Part shown: positions 8,334-17,899 of the stretch, one piece after another | Layout: each line of letters starts with the position of its first letter | Position numbering within the stretch: position 1 is the first letter of the stretch | Source: Syntrophaceae bacterium UBA6078 | GTDB taxonomy: Bacteria; Desulfobacterota; Syntrophia; Syntrophales; UBA2210 | DNA: 40,312 nt | Assembly: GCA_002428735.1 (NCBI GenBank) | Contig: DIXO01000032.1 | Coordinates: 1 to 40,312 of the forward strand | Reading direction: 5' to 3' | The notes under the pieces: generated by a model | What the model saw: the letters and a program-made list of their open reading frames with translations, nothing else | The model's database searches: none | What the model was told of the DNA's origin: nothing | Position numbers and translations under genes: made by a program

Positions 8334-9109
8334 GAAAAAAAATGAGGGAAAAGAGCGACAATGCGAGAAAGGGGATCTACATCCTCCCCAATCTCTTCAC
8401 GACGGCGAGCCTCTTCTGCGGTTTTTATTCGATCATTGCCTCCATAGGGGGACATTTCCCCCAGGCCGCCGTTGCGATCATACTGTCCATTGTTCTCGAC
8501 GGGCTCGATGGCAAGATCGCCCGGTTTACCAGGACCACAAGCAGGTTCGGCGCCGAGTACGATTCGCTCTCCGATCTTGTCGCCTTCGGCGTCGCGCCCG
8601 CCGTCCTTGCCTATGCATGGGCTCTCATGTCCTTCGGGAGATACGGCTGGCTTGCAGCCTTCCTCTTTGTGGTCTGCGGCGCCCTGAGGCTCGCGCGGTT
8701 CAACGTGCAGATCGATATCATCGACAGCAGGGTGTTCAACGGTCTCGCCATCCCGGCGGCGGCGGCGGTCATCGCGACGTCGGTCCTGCTATTCTACTAT
8801 CTGGGAGGGGAAGGAAGCTTCCATCACGGCTCCGTCCTGATGGGAACAGTGGCTCTTTCTCTACTGATGGTGAGCAGCATCAAATATTACAGTTTTAAGG
8901 ATCTCAATTTCTTTTCGAGAAAGCCCTTCATGACCTTTGTCCTGATCGTCTGCGTGTTGTTCATTATCGTTCTTGAGCCGCAGGTCATGCTCTTCGTAAG
9001 CGCCCTGAGCTATGCCGTCTCAGGTCCTGTCTGGACGCTGATTAAGCTCGCACGGAGACACAAGCAGGGTGAAACGGATGAAACGGAGGAGGATCACGGC
9101 AGGGTGTAA
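8330..9109 (+). CDS. pssA: CDP-diacylglycerol-serine O-phosphatidyltransferase
   Basis: It makes phosphatidylserine from CDP-diacylglycerol and serine, the substrate for Psd just upstream; CdsA earlier in the window supplies the CDP-diacylglycerol. It has 259 residues with several membrane helices. The CDP-alcohol phosphatidyltransferase motif is complete near residues 60-85: DG..GK.AR followed by G...D...D (DGLDGKIARF, then GAEYDSLSD). The ATGA overlap with psd shows coupling. The 123 bases between pssA and asd hold nothing that I recognise. Confidence 0.96.
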   Translation: MRKKMREKSDNARKGIYILPNLFTTASLFCGFYSIIASIGGHFPQAAVAIILSIVLDGLDGKIARFTRTTSRFGAEYDSLSDLVAFGVAPAVLAYAWALMSFGRYGWLAAFLFVVCGALRLARFNVQIDIIDSRVFNGLAIPAAAAVIATSVLLFYYLGGEGSFHHGSVLMGTVALSLLMVSSIKYYSFKDLNFFSRKPFMTFVLIVCVLFIIVLEPQVMLFVSALSYAVSGPVWTLIKLARRHKQGETDETEEDHGRV

Positions 9110-9232
9110 AAGGATGGTCGTGTGCATGACATGGAAAATCCGCACCTGACAACCGAGCAAAGCGATGGGAGATAGTCCGACTGAGCGAAAAAGGATAATT
9201 GTTGTAAGCACACATAGCGGAAGGGCGTCTAT

Positions 9233-10252
9233 ATGAGAAAATACAAAGTTGCAGTTGTTGGCGCGACAGGGCTGGTGGGAGGGGAGATGATCCGCACCCT
9301 GGAGCAGAGAAATTTTCCGGTGGGGGAACTGAGCCTCCTTGCCTCGGAGCGGTCACTGGGGAAGGAACTGATCTTCCGGGGGAAGGAATATCCCGTCAAG
9401 GTTCTGAATGACGATTCCTTTGGAGGGATCGAGATCGGGCTCTTCTCGGCCGGCGGAAGCATCAGCGAGCGGTTCGCGCCGGTGGCGGCGCGTGAAGGGT
9501 GCGTGGTTATAGACAACACGAGCGCCTTCAGGATGGATCCGGATATCCCCCTGGTGGTGCCCGAGGTGAATCCTGAAGAGATTGCCGCATACCGGGAGAG
9601 AGGGATTATCGCGAACCCCAATTGTTCAACCATACAGATGGTTGTTGCGCTGAAGCCGATTCATGACGCGGTCGGCATCAGGCGTATCGTGGTGTCCACC
9701 TATCAGGCGGTGTCGGGTACCGGCAAGGAAGCCGTCGAAGAACTCGTGGCGCAGACACGGGCCCTCCTCTCCATGGAAGAACCCCGGATCGAGGTGTATC
9801 CGCACCGGATCGCCTTCAACTGTCTCCCCCATATCGATGTGTTTCTGGAGAACGGGTACACGAAGGAAGAAATGAAGATGGTCAATGAGACCCGCAAGAT
9901 ATTGAAAGATCCCTCTATCGCCGTCACGGCCACCACGGTCCGGGTCCCGGTCTTCTACGGCCATTCGGAGTCGGTCAACATCGAGACGGAGACAAAGATT
10001 ACTCCTGACGAGGTGCGCAGACTCCTCGCGAATGCGCCGGGAGTCACCGTGATCGACGATCCCGCCGCAGCGGGCTATCCCCTTGCCAGTGACGCGGCCG
10101 GCAGGGACGACACCTTTGTGGGAAGGATCAGAGAGGACGAATCCATCCCGAACGGGATCAATATGTGGATCGTTTCAGACAACATCCGGAAAGGCGCCGC
10201 CCTGAATGCGGTTCAGATAGCGGAGATACTGATCGACCAGTATCTGGATTGA
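9233..10252 (+). CDS. asd: Aspartate-semialdehyde dehydrogenase
   Basis: It reduces aspartyl-4-phosphate to aspartate semialdehyde, the branch point to lysine/diaminopimelate, threonine and methionine. It has 339 residues. The N-terminal NADP-binding VGATGLVGGEM loop, the catalytic Cys in NPNCSTIQM (about residue 130) and a HRIAFNCLPHID segment containing the expected His are visible. This is the form found in many Gram-positive and non-enteric bacteria rather than the E. coli type. rsmD follows after 3 bases. Confidence 0.97.
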   Translation: MRKYKVAVVGATGLVGGEMIRTLEQRNFPVGELSLLASERSLGKELIFRGKEYPVKVLNDDSFGGIEIGLFSAGGSISERFAPVAAREGCVVIDNTSAFRMDPDIPLVVPEVNPEEIAAYRERGIIANPNCSTIQMVVALKPIHDAVGIRRIVVSTYQAVSGTGKEAVEELVAQTRALLSMEEPRIEVYPHRIAFNCLPHIDVFLENGYTKEEMKMVNETRKILKDPSIAVTATTVRVPVFYGHSESVNIETETKITPDEVRRLLANAPGVTVIDDPAAAGYPLASDAAGRDDTFVGRIREDESIPNGINMWIVSDNIRKGAALNAVQIAEILIDQYLD

Positions 10253-10255
10253 TCC

Positions 10256-10804
10256 ATGAGAATAACAGGAGGGAGCGCGCGGGGCAGAAAAATATACGCG
10301 CCGAAGAGTGATTTGATCCGGGTAACTTCCGACAGGATCAGGGAGGCGCTCTTTGACATTCTTCCCCCCATGGAAGGCACGCTGCTCCTGGACATCTATG
10401 CCGGTACGGGAAGCGTCGGGATTGAGGCGCTGAGCCGAGGAAGCGCTGGAGCCGTTTTTATTGAAAGAGAACCCGGCCATGCGGAGGCGCTGGAAAAGAA
10501 TCTCATTCTCTGCGGATTCGACACGGCTTCCGAAGTTCTCGAGACCTCAGCCCAGAGGGGGATCCGTCTCCTGTCAGGGCGTGAACAGAGATTCGATGTT
10601 ATCTTTGCCGATCCTCCCTACGATAAGGGGTTTGTGGCCGAGACGCTCAGCCTGTCCGGACTGAGCCGTCTCATCGCCGAAAAAGGCGTGCTGGTATTCG
10701 AACATTCTTTCAGGGAAGACATCCCGGCCCTCGACATGTTTGGCCAGGTGGATCAGAGACGATATGGAGACACGGTAGTGTCTTTTTTCAAATTGAGCGG
10801 ATAG
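10256..10804 (+). CDS. rsmD: 16S rRNA (guanine966-N2)-methyltransferase RsmD
   Basis: It is a SAM-dependent Rossmann methyltransferase that modifies G966 of 16S rRNA. It has 182 residues. The family opening RITGGSARGRKI, the DRIREALFDIL segment, the SAM-binding DIYAGTGSVGIEALSRG and the catalytic FADPPYDKG (DPPY) motif are all present. It lies next to coaD, a very common bacterial pairing. Confidence 0.95.
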   Translation: MRITGGSARGRKIYAPKSDLIRVTSDRIREALFDILPPMEGTLLLDIYAGTGSVGIEALSRGSAGAVFIEREPGHAEALEKNLILCGFDTASEVLETSAQRGIRLLSGREQRFDVIFADPPYDKGFVAETLSLSGLSRLIAEKGVLVFEHSFREDIPALDMFGQVDQRRYGDTVVSFFKLSG

Positions 10805-10817
10805 GGGAGGGCAGACG

Positions 10818-11321
10818 ATGGGAAATGTTGCGGTATATCCAGGTTCATTCGACCCCGTCACCAATGGACACATGGATATCATTGAGAGGGGACTGGGTAT
10901 ATTTGACAAGATAATCGTAACGGTCGGGCGAAATCCGAACAAGAAGACCCTCTTTTCCGTTGATGAGAGGATCGCGATGATTAAGGAAGCGGTGGGAAAT
11001 GATCCCCGTGTCGAGGTTGATTCCTTTACCGGGCTTCTGGTGGATTACGTGGAGAAGTCGGAGGCCCACTGTATCCTGAGGGGCCTGCGAGCCATGTCCG
11101 ATTTCGAGTATGAGTTTCAATTGGCCCTCATCAACAGGAGACTCAAAAGGCAGATAGAAACCGTGTTTCTCATGACCGGGGCCAGCTGGTTCTACTGCAA
11201 TTCCGGGATCGTAAAGGAGGCTGCGGGGCTCGGCGGATCGGTGACGGGAATGGTTCCCGATGTTGTTTTGAAACGATTGAAAGAGAAGTTTCCCGGTATG
11301 AGCGACGGCTTGGACGTATAA
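10818..11321 (+). CDS. coaD: Phosphopantetheine adenylyltransferase
   Basis: It transfers an adenylyl group from ATP to 4'-phosphopantetheine in coenzyme A synthesis. It has 167 residues, canonical for the bacterial enzyme. The nucleotidyltransferase motif GSFDPVTNGHMDII is at the N-terminus, with RGLRAMSDFEYEFQ around residue 90 and NSGIVKEAA near the C-terminal end in place of the usual SSS-VKE form. A GGGGAGGG Shine-Dalgarno sequence precedes the ATG. Confidence 0.97.
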   Translation: MGNVAVYPGSFDPVTNGHMDIIERGLGIFDKIIVTVGRNPNKKTLFSVDERIAMIKEAVGNDPRVEVDSFTGLLVDYVEKSEAHCILRGLRAMSDFEYEFQLALINRRLKRQIETVFLMTGASWFYCNSGIVKEAAGLGGSVTGMVPDVVLKRLKEKFPGMSDGLDV

Positions 11322-11356
11322 GATAAACATATCTTCGAGGATAAGGAGAGGATATT

Positions 11357-12550
11357 ATGAAATTTGCGCAACGGGTGGGGAAGATACAGCCTTCCCAGAC
11401 GCTCGCCATTACGGCCAAGGCGAACGCCCTCCGGGCGGAGGGAAGGGATGTGATCAGTTTCGGCGCGGGCGAGCCTGATTTCGAAACGCCGGCACATATA
11501 AAGGAAGCGGCCGTTGATGCGATCAGGGACGGATTTACCCGGTACACCCCGGTGGGGGGGATTCCGGAGCTGAAGGATGCCATTATCAAAAAGCTCCGGC
11601 GCGACAACACCCTTTCTTATACGAGATCGGAGATTGTCGTGTCCTGCGGGGCCAAGCATGTCCTGTACAATCTTGCCCAGGCCCTGTTCGAGGAAGGAGA
11701 CGAGGTGATCATACCGTCGCCCTTCTGGGTTTCTTATCCTGACATTGTCCTGCTGACGGGGGCGACCCCCGTGATCATCGAGACCCGGGAAGATGAAGGT
11801 TTCAAAGTCACCCCCGACCGGCTCGCCGGAACGATCACGGCTCGAACCAGGGCGCTTGTTCTCAACAGTCCATCCAACCCGACCGGAGCGGCCTATACCT
11901 CTGATGAGCTCAAGGCCCTTGCGGAGGTGGTGATCGAAAAGGATATTCTCGTGATTTCTGACGAGATCTATGAAAAGATCGTGTACGACGGTTTTTCCTT
12001 CTCCAGTATCGCCATGGTCAGTGAGGAAGCGAAAAATCGATCCATTGTCGTCAACGGCGTCTCGAAATCCTATGCCATGACGGGATGGAGGATCGGATAC
12101 GCCGCCGGACCCGAAGAGATTATTGCGGCAATGACCAAGATCCAGAGCCAGAATACATCGAATCCCACATCGATCTCTCAGAAAGCGGCGGTTGAAGCGC
12201 TGAACGGGGATCAGAAAGCCGTCGGGGAGATGGTCGAGGCCTTCGCCCTGAGACGCAATTATATTGTTGATACGCTGAACAGCATGACGGGCGTGAGTTG
12301 CTTCAACCCTGAAGGGGCTTTTTATGCCTTCCCCAATGTGTCTTCATTGTACGGAAAGGCCAGGGGAGGTTCTGTCATTACCGGCTCGGCATCCTTTGCG
12401 GAATATCTCCTCGATGCCGCGGATGTTGCGGTCGTTCCCGGCGTCGCCTTCGGCAATGATGACTTCATTCGCCTTTCCTATGCCACGTCGATGGAAAATA
12501 TCCGGAAGGGGATGGAGCGGATCAGGGATGCCATAGCACATCTGAAATAG
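11357..12550 (+). CDS. aspC: Pyridoxal-phosphate aminotransferase, aspartate type (class I)
   Basis: It transfers an amino group between an amino acid (most likely aspartate) and 2-oxoglutarate. It has 397 residues. FGAGEPDFETP near the N-terminus, the NSPSNPTGA loop with the PLP-contacting Asn, DEIYEKIVYDG with the PLP ring Asp, and the Schiff-base lysine in GVSKSYAMTGWRIGY are clear. The family resembles the I-gamma aspartate aminotransferases of thermophiles and alphaproteobacteria. The exact substrate cannot be fixed from sequence alone, so the symbol is tentative. A GAGAGG ribosome site precedes the ATG. Confidence 0.92.
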   Translation: MKFAQRVGKIQPSQTLAITAKANALRAEGRDVISFGAGEPDFETPAHIKEAAVDAIRDGFTRYTPVGGIPELKDAIIKKLRRDNTLSYTRSEIVVSCGAKHVLYNLAQALFEEGDEVIIPSPFWVSYPDIVLLTGATPVIIETREDEGFKVTPDRLAGTITARTRALVLNSPSNPTGAAYTSDELKALAEVVIEKDILVISDEIYEKIVYDGFSFSSIAMVSEEAKNRSIVVNGVSKSYAMTGWRIGYAAGPEEIIAAMTKIQSQNTSNPTSISQKAAVEALNGDQKAVGEMVEAFALRRNYIVDTLNSMTGVSCFNPEGAFYAFPNVSSLYGKARGGSVITGSASFAEYLLDAADVAVVPGVAFGNDDFIRLSYATSMENIRKGMERIRDAIAHLK

Positions 12551-12559
12551 AGGTGTAAG

Positions 12560-12745
12560 ATGATACTGGGTATTATTTTTATTTGCGCGGGCGTACTGAT
12601 CGCCGTCTATCCTCCGTTTCTGTCAATTATCGTGGCGTCCGTCCTTATACTGATCGGGATCGGGATCACATCCTTCAGTTATCGTCTCAAGAAGACCCAG
12701 AGGAGATCAGAGGATCCCTTCCTGGATTTCTTCTTCCGTTTTTAG
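12560..12745 (+). CDS. Small two-helix membrane protein (DUF3096-like)
   Basis: It has 61 residues made of two hydrophobic helices (about residues 2-17 and 21-40) separated by a YPP turn, then a basic stretch KKTQRRSED and an aromatic tail ending DFFFRF. The layout resembles the short DUF3096 membrane proteins, whose function is unknown. It begins 9 bases after the aminotransferase, so it is probably translated from the same mRNA. The frame is open and intact, but a protein this short has little statistical support on its own. Confidence 0.6.
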   Translation: MILGIIFICAGVLIAVYPPFLSIIVASVLILIGIGITSFSYRLKKTQRRSEDPFLDFFFRF

Positions 12746-12901
12746 GGAAGGAGAGGACGGGCCGATACTCATCTGCGGAGAATAAAAATCGTGGAACGTT
12801 ACGCGTGTGTTTGAACCGCTCGGATATGCGCTTTTGTTTCATTATACTCAAACGATCACGGTACAGGTGATTACACAACAGCAAGGAGGGCGGAACAGGG
12901 T

Positions 12902-14032
12902 ATGAAAAGGTGTTATGGCAAAGCATGTATCACTGCGATTGCTGTGGTATGCGCTCTGATCCTGATGACAAGTGCGGGGATTGCGGCCGATGTTATAAAA
13001 CTGGGTGTCGCCGGGGCACACAGCGGAGATCTTGCTTCGTACGGCATTCCTTCCGTGAAGGCCGCGGAACTGGTGGTCAAGGATATCAACGCGAAGGGAG
13101 GGGTCCTGGGGAGGGAAGTCGTCCTTCTCGTGGAGGATGATGTCTGCAAACCCGAAGTCGCCACGAACACGGCCACGAAACTCCTCTCTCAGGGGGTTGA
13201 TGTCGTGATGGGCCATATCTGCAGCGGCGCTACCAAGGCGGCCCTCGCCATATACAAGGCGGAGAATATCATCTGCATGTCCCCCTCCGCGACCAATCCG
13301 CCCTTGACGCAGAGCGGGGATTACCCCAATTTCTACCGGACGATCGCTTCCGATGACGCCCAGGCGCGTCTCGAAGTTGATTACGCCATCAATGTTCTGA
13401 AGGCGAAGAAGATCGCTGTCCTGCACGACAAGGGGGATTATGGGAAGGGGCTGGCGGAGTTCGCGAAGGCTTTCATCGAAAAGGATTCCCGGGCGGAGGT
13501 GGTCCTGTATGAGGGGGTGACCCCGGGCGCCGTCGACTACTCGGCGGTTGTTCAGAAGATCAAGCGCTTCAAGGCGGACGCCGTCATATTCGGCGGATAT
13601 CATCCCGAGGCTTCGAAGATCGTCATGCAGATGCGAAAGAAACGGATGGACACAGCCTTCATCTCCGATGACGGGGTGAAGGACGATACCTTCATCAAGG
13701 TTGCCGGCGCCTATGCGGAGGGGGTGTATGCCACCGGGCCGAAGGATACCTCGAAGAATCCCTTGGCAATCGCTGCTACCGAGGCGCACCGGAAGGCATA
13801 CGGCTCTGATCCCGGGGCGTTCTTCCTCAACGCCTATGCCGCGACCCAGGCCCTGCTGAACGCGATCGAAAAGGCCGGTTCTACGGACTACGAAAAGGTT
13901 TCACAGGCCCTGAAAACCGAGTACGTCGAAACGCCCCTGGGACGGATCAAGTTTGACGAGAGGGGGGATGCCATCGGGATCGGCTTCTCCATCTACCAGG
14001 TGAAGGGCGGGGTCTATATCGAAGTAAGATGA
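12902..14032 (+). CDS. livJ: Branched-chain amino acid-type ABC substrate-binding protein
   Basis: This is the periplasmic receptor of the importer encoded by the next four genes. It has 376 residues with a Sec signal peptide (about residues 1-28, cleaved near GIAA-DV), followed by a periplasmic-binding-protein type 1 (Leu/Ile/Val) fold. The LGVAGAHSGDLASYG opening, GSDPG..F..AYAA segment and the overall length fit LivJ/LivK. Related receptors also bind amides, urea or aromatic and aliphatic acids, so the ligand is open. AAGGAGG lies about 13 bases before the ATG. A TATACT at 12843-12848 could be a -10 element, but no good -35 partner is visible. Confidence 0.93.
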   Translation: MKRCYGKACITAIAVVCALILMTSAGIAADVIKLGVAGAHSGDLASYGIPSVKAAELVVKDINAKGGVLGREVVLLVEDDVCKPEVATNTATKLLSQGVDVVMGHICSGATKAALAIYKAENIICMSPSATNPPLTQSGDYPNFYRTIASDDAQARLEVDYAINVLKAKKIAVLHDKGDYGKGLAEFAKAFIEKDSRAEVVLYEGVTPGAVDYSAVVQKIKRFKADAVIFGGYHPEASKIVMQMRKKRMDTAFISDDGVKDDTFIKVAGAYAEGVYATGPKDTSKNPLAIAATEAHRKAYGSDPGAFFLNAYAATQALLNAIEKAGSTDYEKVSQALKTEYVETPLGRIKFDERGDAIGIGFSIYQVKGGVYIEVR

Positions 14033-14069
14033 CATAGATTCGGCAGTATGCAACATAAGGCACCATCGT

Positions 14070-14103
14070 ATCGGGGGGAGGCTGACAGGGCTGTCCCCCC
14101 GAT
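14070..14103 (+). other. GC-rich hairpin between livJ and livH
   Basis: ATCGGGGGGA (14070-14079) pairs perfectly with TCCCCCCGAT (14094-14103), a 10-bp stem with a 14-base loop. Only TTT follows, so it is a weak terminator at best. Its place right after the receptor gene suggests partial termination or 3'-end protection, which would make more receptor than membrane components. Confidence 0.6.
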
Positions 14104-14166
14104 TTCGGTCAGTGCCCCGCCGGATGGTTCGTTCCGGCGTTGACATGAAGGAATCGAGCTCTTCAG

Positions 14167-15069
14167 ATGGATTATTTTCTGGAATTGTTTCTGGGAGGAT
14201 TGACCCGGGGAAGCATATACGCCCTGATCGCCCTTGGCTATACCATGGTCTACGGCATCATCGAGCTGATCAATTTCGCTCACGGTGAAATCTATATGAT
14301 CGGGGCCTTTACGGCGCTGATCGTCATCTCCGTTCTGACGCTCATGGGGATGAACACGGTCGCCATCCTGGTCATCGCCGGAGTGATTGCCGTCATCTAT
14401 TCAAGCGCTTACGGGTACACGGTCGAGAAGATCGCTTACAAGCCGCTGCGGAACGCGCCGCGCCTTTCAGCCCTCATCAGCGCCATCGGAATGTCTCTTT
14501 TCCTCCAGAACTACGTTCTCCTGGCGCAGACATCCGATTTTCTCCCCTTCCCGAATCTGGTTCCCGACTTTGAGTTCATGGAGCCCTATGCGCACATCAT
14601 CGGTTCGACGGAGATCGTCATTCTCTTAACGACGGCCGTGGTCATGGTTCTTCTGACCTTTCTGATCAAATTCACGACCATCGGCAAAGCCATGCGGGCG
14701 GCGTCACAGGATAAAACCATGGCCATGCTGGTGGGGATCAATGTAAATCGCGTCATCTCCGTCACCTTTGTTGTCGGGTCGGCGACGGCGGCGATCGGGG
14801 GAGTGCTCATAGCCTCCCACGTGGGCATGATCAATTTCTACATCGGGTTCATCGCGGGGATCAAGGCCTTTGTCGCCGCGGTGCTGGGGGGGATCGGGAG
14901 CATTCCCGGCGCCGTTCTCGGCAGTTTTATCCTGGGGTGGACGGAGAGCTTCGCCACGGGATATGTGTCGAGCGATTACGAGGACGTGTTCGCCTTTCTC
15001 TTTCTGGTGCTGATCCTGATCTTCAGACCCTCGGGGATACTGGGCAGGACTGAAAAAAACAAGGTATGA
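14167..15069 (+). CDS. livH: Branched-chain amino acid-type ABC permease LivH
   Basis: This is one of the two membrane permeases of the importer. It has 300 residues with about eight transmembrane helices. The LTRGSIYALIALGYTMVYGI opening, the INFAHGE motif, the GKAMRAASQD cytoplasmic coupling segment and VLGGIGSIPGAVLGSFILG are family hallmarks. The conserved Glu and Gly residues of the permease loop are intact. It is followed after 20 bases by livM. Confidence 0.96.
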   Translation: MDYFLELFLGGLTRGSIYALIALGYTMVYGIIELINFAHGEIYMIGAFTALIVISVLTLMGMNTVAILVIAGVIAVIYSSAYGYTVEKIAYKPLRNAPRLSALISAIGMSLFLQNYVLLAQTSDFLPFPNLVPDFEFMEPYAHIIGSTEIVILLTTAVVMVLLTFLIKFTTIGKAMRAASQDKTMAMLVGINVNRVISVTFVVGSATAAIGGVLIASHVGMINFYIGFIAGIKAFVAAVLGGIGSIPGAVLGSFILGWTESFATGYVSSDYEDVFAFLFLVLILIFRPSGILGRTEKNKV

Positions 15070-15089
15070 TGGAATCGGGATTGTGACAG

Positions 15090-16319
15090 GTGTTTGCATT
15101 TGATCGGATAAAAAAAGCCCTGCTCGTATCGGCATGGTTCATGTTTCTGACGTTTCCCATTCTGGTGATCCGCATCAATCCGGTGGAGCGCATCGTGGAG
15201 TGGCGCTGGATCAATATGCTGCTGATCGGTGTCGGCAGCTTTTTTCTCTCCTTTGTCTGGCATTATTTCATCAGGCGAAAGGAGATGGGTGCCCGCAGAG
15301 CGGAAACCGGCGAAGAATCAGAGGCGGCCCCCCTGGCCCAGCGAATCCTGAAAAACAAGAAAATCTACCGGCCGGCACTGGTTGTTGCCGGAATCTTTGC
15401 CCTTTGCTTCCCCTTTATCTTTTCTCTGTATCAGACGAATATCATGATATCGGCGCTGATCTACGTCATGCTGGGGCTGGGACTGAATATCGTCGTCGGA
15501 CTGGCCGGTCTTCTCGACCTGGGGTATGTCGCTTTTTATGCCGTTGGAGCGTACGCCTATGCCCTGCTCAATTATCACTTCGGTCTCACCTTCTGGATGG
15601 TGCTTCCCATCGGAGCGGGCCTGGGAGCCCTCTTCGGGATACTCCTCGGGTTCCCGGTTCTCCGTCTCCGCGGAGACTACCTCGCCATTGTGACGCTGGG
15701 ATTCGGTGAAATCATACGCATCATTCTGGAAAACTGGAATGAATTTTCATTCGGCCCCAGCGGAATATCGAATATACCGCGGCCCTCTCTTTTCGGGATC
15801 GACCTGTCGGTTCACGATGCCACGATCTACATTTACTATGTCATGATCGGTCTGTGCCTCCTCACGATCTTTGTCGTCAACCGCCTGCAGGATTCCCGGA
15901 TCGGCAGGGCGTGGATCGCGCTCAGGGAGGACGAGATCGCCTGCCAGGCCATGGGGATCGACAAGGCGAGGACGAAACTGACCGCCTTCGCCCTCGGGGC
16001 GACATGGGCAGGGATGAGCGGTGTCGTCTTCGCGGCAAAGACCACCTTTGTCAATCCGGCGAGTTTTACCATCTGGGAATCGATCATCATCCTGTGTATC
16101 GTTGTCCTGGGAGGCATGGGATCGATCATCGGTGTGATAGCGGGGGCGCTGGTCCTGATACTGATGCCTGAATACCTGCGCGCCTTTTCTGAGTACCGGA
16201 TGCTGGCTTTTGGCGTCGTTCTTGTGGTGATGATGGTCTTTCGTCCCGGGGGGCTGATACCCAATGTGCGGCGCATCTATACTTTCAAGGGTGCGACGGA
16301 ATCGGGAAAGGGCGGCTGA
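15090..16319 (+). CDS. livM: Branched-chain amino acid-type ABC permease LivM with N-terminal extension
   Basis: This is the second permease, 409 residues from a GTG start. About 100 residues precede the core, with two hydrophobic helices and a basic, then acidic linker; this matches the LivM N-terminal domain (DUF3382 type). The core begins near GLGLNIVVGLAGLLDLGYVAFYAVGAY and includes the RLRGDYLAIVTLGFGEI segment, the coupling segment AWIALREDEIACQAMGID, and VLGGMGSIIGVIAGA near the end. livG starts 2 bases after the stop. Confidence 0.95.
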   Translation: MFAFDRIKKALLVSAWFMFLTFPILVIRINPVERIVEWRWINMLLIGVGSFFLSFVWHYFIRRKEMGARRAETGEESEAAPLAQRILKNKKIYRPALVVAGIFALCFPFIFSLYQTNIMISALIYVMLGLGLNIVVGLAGLLDLGYVAFYAVGAYAYALLNYHFGLTFWMVLPIGAGLGALFGILLGFPVLRLRGDYLAIVTLGFGEIIRIILENWNEFSFGPSGISNIPRPSLFGIDLSVHDATIYIYYVMIGLCLLTIFVVNRLQDSRIGRAWIALREDEIACQAMGIDKARTKLTAFALGATWAGMSGVVFAAKTTFVNPASFTIWESIIILCIVVLGGMGSIIGVIAGALVLILMPEYLRAFSEYRMLAFGVVLVVMMVFRPGGLIPNVRRIYTFKGATESGKGG

Positions 16320-16321
16320 CC

Positions 16322-17113
16322 ATGGAATCGGTTTTGAAGGTCCAGAATCTCGGTATGAACTTTGGGGGTCTGCGGGCCCTCGATTCCGTGGATCTTGCTG
16401 TGGGGAGAAACGAGATCGTCGCCCTGATCGGTCCCAACGGTGCGGGGAAGACCACCTTCTTCAACTGCGTCACCGGGATATATCCCCCCACCGAGGGGGA
16501 TATCCTCATCGCCGTCCGGGGAAAAGGCGATCTGAAACGGATAAACGGATTGAAGCCGAACAGGGTGACGGAGAAGGGGCTGGCCAGAACCTTCCAGAAC
16601 ATACGTCTTTTCCCCCATATGACGGTCCTTGAGAATGTGATGATCGGACGACACTGCCGCATGGCGGCGGGGATTCTGGGCGCTGTCCTCAGAGGAGGGT
16701 CGACAGTCAGGGAGGAACAATCGGCGGTGCAGGAAAGCTATGCTATCCTGGAGAAAATGGGGCTGGCGCCTTTCGTGAATGATTTTGCCAAGAATCTTCC
16801 CTACGGGGCGCAGAGGCGCCTTGAGATAGCCAGGGCCATGGCAACGGAGCCCTTTCTTCTTCTCCTGGACGAGCCTGCCGCCGGCATGAATCCCTATGAA
16901 ACGAAGGAACTCGATGATCTGATACAGCGCGTTCGCCATGAGGAGGGGATTGCCATACTCCTGATCGAACATGACATGAAACTCGTCATGAGTCTGTCTG
17001 ACCGGATATGCGTTGTGGACTACGGGAGAAAGATAGCACAGGGGACCCCGGACGAGATACGGAATAACCCGGCGGTCATCAAGGCCTATCTCGGAGAGGA
17101 GATGGATGCTTAA
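16322..17113 (+). CDS. livG: Branched-chain amino acid-type ABC ATP-binding protein LivG
   Basis: This is one of two ATPases of the importer, 263 residues. Walker A is GPNGAGKTT, Walker B is LLLLDEPAAGMNP, and the H-loop His follows in LLIEHDMK. The signature region reads LPYGAQRRLEIARA, where LSYG.QRR is more usual; Pro replaces Ser in the first part of the signature, a variation also known in LivG proteins. The C-terminal VIKAYLGEE tail is typical. It overlaps livF by 8 bases. Confidence 0.96.
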   Translation: MESVLKVQNLGMNFGGLRALDSVDLAVGRNEIVALIGPNGAGKTTFFNCVTGIYPPTEGDILIAVRGKGDLKRINGLKPNRVTEKGLARTFQNIRLFPHMTVLENVMIGRHCRMAAGILGAVLRGGSTVREEQSAVQESYAILEKMGLAPFVNDFAKNLPYGAQRRLEIARAMATEPFLLLLDEPAAGMNPYETKELDDLIQRVRHEEGIAILLIEHDMKLVMSLSDRICVVDYGRKIAQGTPDEIRNNPAVIKAYLGEEMDA

Positions 17114-17813
17114 ACTCCGCACCGTACAGACCTACTATGGAAACATCCAGGCCCTGAAGGATGTCACGCTGGAAATAGCGACGGGAGAAATCGTTACCCT
17201 CATCGGAGCGAACGGCGCCGGGAAGACGACCACCCTCATGGCCGTCTGCGGGATTGTCCCCCCGCGATCGGGCGAGATACTTTTCATGGATCAGCCGATC
17301 ACGCAGATGGACCCCGACAGGATTGTGTCCCTCGGTATCTGCCAGGTTCCGGAAGGGCGCCGGATATTCCCCTATCTGTCGGTCTCGGAGAACCTCGATA
17401 TGGGGGCCTTTCTGAGACGGGACAGGGCGCAGATCAAACGGGACATGGAACAGGTCTTTGCATTCTTTCCCATCCTTGCAAAAAGACGCCATCAGGCGGG
17501 AGGAACCCTGAGCGGGGGAGAACAGCAGATGCTGGCCATCTCACGGGCGCTCATGGCGCGCCCGAAGCTTCTTCTCCTCGATGAACCGTCGCTGGGTCTC
17601 GCCCCTCTTATTGTCAAACAGATATTCGATATTATACGGAAGATCAACGCGGAGAACGGTACAACCATCTTTCTCGTGGAGCAGAACGCGAACCTGGCGT
17701 TGAAGGCAGCCGGCCGGGGGTATGTCGTGGAAAACGGCCGTATAACATTGACCGATTCCTCAGAAAACCTTCTTAAAAACGAAGGCGTAAAAAAGGCCTA
17801 CCTGGGTGTGTAA
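17106..17813 (+). CDS. livF: Branched-chain amino acid-type ABC ATP-binding protein LivF
   Basis: This is the second ATPase, 235 residues. Walker A is GANGAGKTT, the Q-loop region is ICQVPEGRRIFP, the signature is LSGGEQQMLAISRA, Walker B is LLLLDEPSLGLAP, and LVEQNA carries Gln where many other ABC ATPases have the H-loop His, as is normal for LivF. The protein ends KKAYLGV. It closes the complete livJHMGF set. Confidence 0.96.
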   Translation: MLKLRTVQTYYGNIQALKDVTLEIATGEIVTLIGANGAGKTTTLMAVCGIVPPRSGEILFMDQPITQMDPDRIVSLGICQVPEGRRIFPYLSVSENLDMGAFLRRDRAQIKRDMEQVFAFFPILAKRRHQAGGTLSGGEQQMLAISRALMARPKLLLLDEPSLGLAPLIVKQIFDIIRKINAENGTTIFLVEQNANLALKAAGRGYVVENGRITLTDSSENLLKNEGVKKAYLGV

Positions 17814-17899
17814 TCCCGGCTTTTCAGATACTGCACGGGTGTCCACCAAAAGCTCAGTGACAACGCATGCGAGCCAATGGGCGATTCACTTCTTCCACC